This document shows positions 12,937 through 16,826 of a stretch of DNA of 16,826 nucleotides, piece by piece. Both the position numbers and the translations under genes were made by a program. The notes below the pieces were generated by a model that had not been told where the DNA came from, did not search any database, and worked only from the letters and a program-made list of their open reading frames with translations. The first letter of the stretch is position 1, and every line of letters starts with the position of its first letter. Source of the stretch: Patescibacteria group bacterium (GTDB lineage Bacteria > Patescibacteriota > Microgenomatia > UBA1400 > PJMF01); NCBI GenBank assembly GCA_018813375.1, contig JAHJBU010000051.1, positions 1-16,826 of the forward strand, in the 5' to 3' direction.

Positions 12937-13837
12937 ATGTTAATTAATAGACTGCGTTACGAGCTGTTTGTGTTTAAACAACTTCAATTAGATGTGAGGA
13001 AGCTAGTGCTGTCTATTTTTTGTCAGATTATTGCCAATAACTTAATTTTTGTGTTTGCTAATGCTTATTTGTTTGTAAGTACAAACAATATCTCATCAGT
13101 GGCAGTTTTTAATTTAGGAGTGTATATCACATTACTGATGGGTTTTTATCTTAATACGTATTTAATTAAACTAATTAACATTCGTCACATTTTTATTCCA
13201 AGCTCAGTTTTACAAAGTGGTTCATTAATGATTCTTTTCTTTTTTAAAACTTTGAGTTTATGGAATATTTTTGCGCTCGGTTTAGTAGTTGGTTTGTCAT
13301 GTGGTCTTTATTGGGGCAACCGTAATGGAGATTATGGCTTTATTATTTCTTGGCGATGAAGGTGTAATGGGTACGATTAAGTCCGTGTTGGCAGTTGTGG
13401 TAGGAGTGGTTATTTATGTGATTGGGCGAAAGATGCGCTCTAAGGATAGGTTTAGAATGCTAATGCTTGGTACTCTTCCGCTTTTGATTGCGGCGTTGTT
13501 GTTAATGATTCAATTTAGCCAACTAACACTGATATTTTATATAATTGCCTTGATTTTGTCATGTAATATTTTTTGGTTTGTCTATATTCCTATTTTTTCA
13601 AAAACTACTGAGATACAGGGTGATGGGCGGATGGAGGATAATTATGCTTACGTTCTTGATCATGAACTTTTTATTAATTTAGGCAGGATTAGCTTTATGC
13701 TGTTTATTTTACTTGCTTTTCATTATTTGGATGATGCCACTGGATTGACGGTTGTAGTTTCTGTTGGAGCTATATTGCAAGCTTTTGGGTTAATCGCAGC
13801 CAGGAAATTAATTGGGTTACAGAGTTTAGAAACTTAA
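12937..13837 (+). pseudogene. MFS-like transporter gene with a frameshift
   Basis: Two overlapping frames together resemble one major facilitator-type membrane protein. The first (12937-13359, 140 codons) has several membrane segments and ends with VVGLSCGLYWGNRNGDYGFIISWR and TGA. GLYWGNRN is a typical end of the first half in such transporters. The second continues in the +1 frame to 13837 (EGVMGTIKSVLAVVVGVVIYVIGRK..., LDHELFINLGRISFMLFILLAFHYL). The second has only a TTG in mid-helix (13289) as possible start and no ribosome site. Joined at about 13320-13362 the protein is near 300 residues, short of about 400 for 12-helix transporters, so a deletion may accompany the shift. An assembly error or decay are the main options. 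Its ATG directly follows the GT2 stop, so its role would be glycan-linked export. Confidence 0.7.
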
Positions 13838-13849
13838 TTATGATCCATT

Positions 13850-14320
13850 TCACTTAATGTTTAAGATTTTTTTAGGGAGTCCAAGTAGGAGGATATTGAT
13901 AAGTTTTCCGAGACGCTTGCCCCATTTAGCCCAAAAACTGGGAAGGTAAATCAGATTAAGAAGAATGAGGCTGATGGTGAGAATTGCGTCGTAGTTGCGA
14001 CGATCATAATAAATATTTTCAAGGGTGAGCCACATGGCAAATTCGTCGTAAGCCCAAGCAAGAGCAATCCCCAGTAAAATGGCACCTCTTAAGCGTGAGG
14101 AACGGGAGAGTGGGCAGGCAAGAAAAGTGTAAGAAAGAATTGATAGCATAATGATGCCGTAGGCAAAATGATGGACATGGTTATCATCGACAGTCAGGTA
14201 AAAGCTGGGAAAATAGTAAGTGAAAATTCTCCCGATAACAAACCACAAAAGAAAAGAAAATAGAGTAAGAAAAGGAATGGTTGATTTGGATGGTGGTCGT
14301 AAAAATTCTATGGTATTCAT
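13850..14320 (-). CDS. Unrecognised multipass membrane protein with His/Asp/Glu motifs
   Basis: A 156-residue membrane protein with about four hydrophobic segments (about 15-33, 51-69, 79-98, 112-128). Polar residues cluster at membrane edges: VDDNHVHHFAYG (Asp45, Asp46, His48, His50, His51), AWAYDEFAMW (Asp92, Glu93) and ENIYYDRRNYDA. Such a set can form a metal site or proton path, but I do not recognise the family. The C-terminal tail is basic. The -10 box lies 8 nt before the ATG, giving a leaderless geometry. It converges on the frameshifted MFS gene and is divergent from a GT-B gene. Confidence 0.7.
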   Translation of the reverse strand: MNTIEFLRPPSKSTIPFLTLFSFLLWFVIGRIFTYYFPSFYLTVDDNHVHHFAYGIIMLSILSYTFLACPLSRSSRLRGAILLGIALAWAYDEFAMWLTLENIYYDRRNYDAILTISLILLNLIYLPSFWAKWGKRLGKLINILLLGLPKKILNIK

Positions 14321-14328
14321 ATAAATTT

Positions 14329-14334
14329 ATTATA
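14329..14334 (-). promoter_or_regulatory. -10 box of the multipass membrane gene, leaderless geometry
   Basis: Minus-strand TATAAT (14334-14329) ends 8 nt before the ATG at 14320. TTCTCA upstream at 18 bp is a weak -35. No Shine-Dalgarno is present. Confidence 0.5.
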
Positions 14335-14365
14335 AAGAGTAAATTATGAGAATGAGAAGAAGTTT

Positions 14366-14394
14366 TTGACAATTTCACTGGTATACTATATAAA
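14366..14394 (+). promoter_or_regulatory. Promoter of the GT-B gene at 14410
   Basis: TTGACA (14366-14371) and TATAAA (14389-14394) are separated by 17 bp. The predicted start is about 14401, so the leader is only about 9 nt and lacks a Shine-Dalgarno. Confidence 0.7.
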
Positions 14395-14409
14395 ATTGAA
14401 ACTATCTTG

Positions 14410-15933
14410 ATGGGTAACCTACGTATTATGCTTGGAAAAGAAGAAGCTAAAAAGAGACCATCAACAATTGAAACACCAAAACTTTCTTCAGAAGAAATAT
14501 TGAAGCTGATTGAGGGCAAAAAAATAGGACAGATACACTACTTTTTATATGGCACAGATGGAGTTTCTCTGCAAGCTCAAGAGACTGACTCATTTTTAAA
14601 TAAATTTGGAGCAAAAACCTTTTCTCTAGCAGCCGATACTACTGAAAGTGAGATCAGTTCAAAATCTCCAGAGCTAGATTACCACAGTGAAAAAGTTACT
14701 TGTTTAAGAGATAAAATTTTAGATCAGGATGTGGCAGATTTAAGCGCATTAATTCGAGATCAACAAGAAGAGGAACTATTAGCAGAAATTCACCAGGGTG
14801 CTGATGCTATTTACCAGCAAATGATTACATTTATTGATGAAAATGGACTTGATATAGTCCATATTAGAAATCTTTCAGCTTTGCCATTTTTGCATATTCA
14901 GGCTGCAGTTGCCGTCCACAAGGTAATTAAAAATCGACCAAAAATTAGATTTATTTTGCATCATCATGACTTTTTTTGGGAAGGACCTGATGCAACAAAA
15001 TATATCACTAAATATGAAAAAATTAACAAGCTGGTGGAGGAAATTACAGCCCCAGACTTTGAAAATACTCGACACATCTGTATCAATACTATAGCTCAAA
15101 AAGAATTAAAAGAGCGAAAAGGAGTAGTATCAACCTTTATTCCAGACGGTTTCGACTTTGACAAAGAAGTTGAAGAAATGTCACAAGAAGATAAAAAAGA
15201 GCTACTAGAAAAATATGGCATTAAAGAAAATGATTTAGTTTTGGCACTTACAACTAGAACTAGAAGCAATAAAGGCTATCAAACAGCCATAAGAATCGTG
15301 AAAAGCATTCAAGATAAAAGAAAGCAGCTAGAGAATAATAAAAATGGGATTGGACGAAGCTTTAAAACATTTGATTCAGAAAGCCAGATTATTTTGTTAG
15401 TTATCCAATCGGCTGATTTTGATAGTGAATATTATTCAAAAATTAAACAGTATGCCAAAGAGATGGGCGTAAAATTAGTTTTTATCGGAAACGACATCGT
15501 GGCAGATGCTCAATACACCAATGAGGATCGATTGGCTGGTAAACACTCATTTTATAGTTTAACTAAAAGCGGAATTGTAGATGGTGTTCTTTATGTTCCT
15601 ACCCATGAAGGTTGGGGCAACCAGGCTATTGAGGCTGCTTGGGCAAAAATTATCATGATGATGTTTGGCTATCCAGTGGCAGTCAAAGATATATTGAGTC
15701 AGATTAATGGAATCATTCAGGTTGGAGATAGTGATGACCTAGAACCATGGGAGGAAACTGGTTTGCCAGTGGTTAAAGAAGGGGTAGTTGATAAATCTAC
15801 TGATAAACTGATTGAGGTTTTATTAGATCATAATTTAGAAAATAAAATGACTAACGAAGCTTATAATGCATTCAGACAGCTATGTCATATTCAAAAAATA
15901 GGCATGCAGTATCTTGAGCTATATTTAAATTAG
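14410..15933 (+). CDS. GT-B glycosyltransferase, family 4-like
   Basis: A 507-residue GT-B enzyme. A highly charged region (about 70-140) precedes IVHIRNLSALPF and the motif ILHHHDFFWEG (182-192), which resembles the acceptor-side HHDFPWE motif of GT4 sugar-phosphate/glycosylglycerate synthases. The C-domain has LALTTRTRSNKGYQTAIRIV and VPTHEGWGNQAIEAAWAKI. The E-x7-E motif is complete (Glu400, Glu408), followed by GYPVAVKDI. It is therefore likely an active retaining glycosyltransferase, perhaps making a soluble compatible-solute glycoside or modifying a glycan; the substrate is unknown. Starts possible are TTG 14407, ATG 14410 and ATG 14428. I chose ATG 14410 for its distance from the promoter. 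The gene stands alone, followed by a convergent tRNA. Confidence 0.82.
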   Translation: MGNLRIMLGKEEAKKRPSTIETPKLSSEEILKLIEGKKIGQIHYFLYGTDGVSLQAQETDSFLNKFGAKTFSLAADTTESEISSKSPELDYHSEKVTCLRDKILDQDVADLSALIRDQQEEELLAEIHQGADAIYQQMITFIDENGLDIVHIRNLSALPFLHIQAAVAVHKVIKNRPKIRFILHHHDFFWEGPDATKYITKYEKINKLVEEITAPDFENTRHICINTIAQKELKERKGVVSTFIPDGFDFDKEVEEMSQEDKKELLEKYGIKENDLVLALTTRTRSNKGYQTAIRIVKSIQDKRKQLENNKNGIGRSFKTFDSESQIILLVIQSADFDSEYYSKIKQYAKEMGVKLVFIGNDIVADAQYTNEDRLAGKHSFYSLTKSGIVDGVLYVPTHEGWGNQAIEAAWAKIIMMMFGYPVAVKDILSQINGIIQVGDSDDLEPWEETGLPVVKEGVVDKSTDKLIEVLLDHNLENKMTNEAYNAFRQLCHIQKIGMQYLELYLN

Positions 15934-15962
15934 CTACTTAATTTTTCAATGATATTTTTTTG

Positions 15963-16050
15963 CGGTGAGGGAGGGATTTGAACCCTCGTTCCGCACAAGG
16001 CGGACCAAGCTTTTCGAGAGCTGGCCGTTAAACCACTCCGGCACCTCACC
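15963..16050 (-). tRNA. tRNA-Ser(CGA)
   Basis: The minus strand folds as a class II tRNA: acceptor GGTGAGG/CCTCACC with discriminator G, anticodon loop CTCGAAA (anticodon CGA) on an AGCT/AGCT stem with a C-T mismatch outside it, variable arm GTCCGCCTTGTGCGGAAC and T-loop TTCAAAT. CCA is not encoded. Confidence 0.93.
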
Positions 16051-16063
16051 TAAAAGTCAAGAC

Positions 16064-16072
16064 ATTATAACA
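16064..16072 (-). promoter_or_regulatory. Extended -10 promoter of tRNA-Ser(CGA)
   Basis: The minus strand reads TGTTATAAT (16072-16064), the same extended -10 as the tmRNA and the tRNA-Val/Ser promoters. The predicted start (about 16057) lies 7 nt before the tRNA. Confidence 0.55.
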
Positions 16073-16082
16073 GTAAACAATT

Positions 16083-16277
16083 TTACCCAGAGATCATGAC
16101 GTGCGCAGCTAGTTCAAGACGACTGATTAATAAATTTCCTAATGCGATAGCTATTGAAGGCGCAATTTCTCGATCTCCTAGAGAAGCTTCAATGTCAGCT
16201 AGTATTACATCTTTATCAATTTCAGCAGGATCTGAATACATAATAGATTCCCTAAGTTCGTCGAAAGTTTTAGCCAT
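16083..16277 (-). CDS. Small acidic protein of unknown function
   Basis: A 64-residue protein that I do not recognise. It starts MAKTFDELRESIMYSDPAEIDKD and is acidic and helical throughout, with a hydrophobic second half (IAPSIAIALGNLLISRLELAAHVMISG) that could pack in a helical bundle. It has the size of an antitoxin or small regulator, but no motif supports that. Evidence that it is real: AAAGGA on the minus strand about 8 nt before ATG 16277, and a promoter TTGACT-18-TAGAAT 40 nt further up. It lies between tRNA-Arg and tRNA-Ser(CGA) on the same strand. Confidence 0.65.
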   Translation of the reverse strand: MAKTFDELRESIMYSDPAEIDKDVILADIEASLGDREIAPSIAIALGNLLISRLELAAHVMISG

Positions 16278-16318
16278 ATTTTTTCCTTTTTTTGTAAAAA
16301 AATTAAGTAAGATAAGTT

Positions 16319-16348
16319 ATTCTATCAGAATAGATCATATAAAGTCAA
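16319..16348 (-). promoter_or_regulatory. Promoter of the 64-codon gene
   Basis: TTGACT (16348-16343), 18 bp, then extended -10 TGATAGAAT (hexamer 16324-16319). The predicted start near 16312 gives a leader of about 35 nt containing the Shine-Dalgarno. The 14-mer TCTGATAGAATAAC is identical to that at the DUF4430 gene. Confidence 0.65.
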
Positions 16349-16367
16349 AAAACCACAAATTTTTGTG
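16347..16367 (-). terminator. Short terminator directly after tRNA-Arg
   Basis: On the minus strand CACAA (67-63) pairs with TTGTG (58-54, last two digits of 163xx) across a four-base loop, followed by G and TTTTTT (16352-16347). The stem is short and AT-rich, so it would be weak. It overlaps the -35 of the next promoter. Confidence 0.4.
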
Positions 16368-16437
16368 CACCTACTAGGAATCGAACCTAGATTTGTGGTT
16401 CCGCAAACCACTGTTCTATCCGTTAAACTATAGGTGC
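16366..16437 (-). tRNA. tRNA-Arg(GCG)
   Basis: The minus strand starts GCACCTATAGTTTAACGG and ends TAGGTGC plus discriminator A. The anticodon arm is GTGGT-TTGCGGA-ACCAC, anticodon GCG with G37, and the T-loop is TTCGATT. CCA is not encoded. Most bacteria read CGC/CGT with an ACG (inosine) tRNA-Arg, so a genomic GCG anticodon is notable. Confidence 0.92.
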
Positions 16438-16471
16438 TTTTAAAAGCAATGTTAAAGCTTAGTAAAGTCGT

Positions 16472-16500
16472 ATTGTAGCTTGGTTTGGAAAAATCGTAAA
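16472..16500 (-). promoter_or_regulatory. Promoter of tRNA-Arg
   Basis: TTTACG (16500-16495), 17 bp, and TACAAT (16477-16472) on the minus strand. The predicted start near 16465 is 28 nt before the tRNA. It starts just past the stop of the partial gene upstream. Confidence 0.5.
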
Positions 16501-16502
16501 GG

Positions 16503-16826
16503 TTAGGAGCCAATTTCTAAAGGAATTTTATCTTGAAGCCATTTAGCAGCTTTGTCATAAAAAGTATCAGTTGGTTTTTCTTCTAGCAGTACTTCTGACA
16601 GAAGTTTTCTTAGTTCATTTTTTTTATTTTCATCAAAAAGTAAAATTATTCTGCCTGGGAATCTAAGTATTTCAATGGTAAGCAATTTTTGATTAAATTT
16701 TTCATCAAACCAGAACCTACCCATTTCTTCCCAATAATAAAGCAATTCTTCAACCTCTATGCCATAAGTAGTTAGCTCAATTTTAACATCATGTGGAGGA
16801 ACACTGGCTAGGACATAAGCTAAAAA
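16503..16826 (-). CDS. Partial gene of unknown function, 5' end outside the window
   Basis: The frame stays open from the right edge to TAA at 16503, giving at least 107 residues. A TTG at 16745 could be read as a start, but the frame continues in a protein-like way upstream of it (LAYVLASVPPHDVKIELTTYG, then IEVEELLYYWEEMGRFWF), so the start is off the window. Visible features are a charged, mixed alpha/beta sequence (LLTIEILRFPGRIILLFDENKKNELRKLLSEVLLEE) ending AAKWLQDKIPLEIGS. No signal peptide or membrane segment is in view, so it is probably cytosolic. I do not recognise it. Confidence 0.65.
   Translation of the reverse strand, partial: FLAYVLASVPPHDVKIELTTYGIEVEELLYYWEEMGRFWFDEKFNQKLLTIEILRFPGRIILLFDENKKNELRKLLSEVLLEEKPTDTFYDKAAKWLQDKIPLEIGS

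Noticed and set aside
13357..13359. UGA recoded as glycine (Gracilibacteria/Absconditabacteria code) to explain the MFS break
   Set aside because: Reading through this TGA gives only a few codons before TAA, and TGA ends the GT4 gene sensibly with an ATGA overlap.
13340..13362. Programmed +1 frameshift in the MFS-like gene
   Set aside because: The site CGA TGA has no known slippery character, and the joined product is too short for the family.
14184..14519. Minus-strand 111-codon frame across the divergent promoters
   Set aside because: It crosses two promoters and the starts of two better-supported genes and has no protein-like pattern.
15910..15958. Terminator after the GT-B gene (AGCTA...TAGCT with downstream T runs)
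   Set aside because: The stem is five base pairs with a nine-base loop, and the T tract is not adjacent.
16096..16513. Open frames at 16096-16377 (plus) and 16325-16513 (minus)
   Set aside because: One is antisense to the 64-codon gene with a ribosome site; the other runs through tRNA-Arg.
1..16826. CRISPR array, insertion sequence or integrase
   Set aside because: I saw no regularly spaced repeats, terminal inverted repeats, or transposase/integrase motifs in any frame.

Overview
The window is an AT-rich bacterial chromosome segment. It most resembles a Patescibacteria (Candidate Phyla Radiation) genome. The grounds are tightly packed small genes, several overlapping or abutting gene pairs, tRNAs without encoded CCA, a lone class III-type pilin, a ComF competence protein, a two-subunit 2-oxoacid:ferredoxin oxidoreductase of fermentative type, and very few Shine-Dalgarno sites. 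No rRNA or ribosomal protein is present, so the phylum is an inference.

Layout. Positions 1-190 hold the possible broken end of an unrecognised ORF and a terminator. A tmRNA gene (190-607, minus) is divergent from a type IV pilin-like gene (670-1116). ComF (1119-1745, minus) converges on the pilin. Next is a plus-strand pair, DUF5320-like plus DUF134, with a strong promoter and a palindromic candidate operator. It collides with a minus-strand pair, DUF4430 then a DUF6580-like membrane protein, which looks like a micronutrient (perhaps corrinoid) uptake module. A minus-strand metabolic group follows (3235-6538): a histidine phosphatase, then the fused gamma/alpha and the beta subunits of a 2-oxoacid:ferredoxin oxidoreductase. 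A BRO/DinD-like protein and a polynucleotide-kinase-like P-loop protein occupy 6643-8080, followed by tRNA-Ser(GGA) and tRNA-Val(CAC).

From 8411 to 15933 the content is cell-surface related. It has a membrane-anchored coiled-coil protein, a secreted jelly-roll plus C39-like cysteine peptidase protein, a GT4-GT2-MFS operon in which the MFS gene is frameshifted, an unrecognised multipass membrane protein, and a second GT-B glycosyltransferase. The right end carries tRNA-Ser(CGA), a 64-codon unknown gene, tRNA-Arg(GCG) and a truncated unknown gene.

Expression signals are the most distinctive general property. Several genes (670, 7470 minus, 8411, 14320 minus) have a -10 box ending 6-8 nt before the ATG, which is the geometry of leaderless mRNAs. 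Clear Shine-Dalgarno sites are seen for only two genes (1858 and 16277 minus). Three stable-RNA promoters share an extended -10 TGTTATAAT. I did not find an obvious complete novel system. The best candidates for second looks are the leaderless architecture, the tmRNA with a long atypical tag, the DUF4430/DUF6580 pair, the BRO/kinase pair, and the in-frame minisatellite in the GT2 gene.
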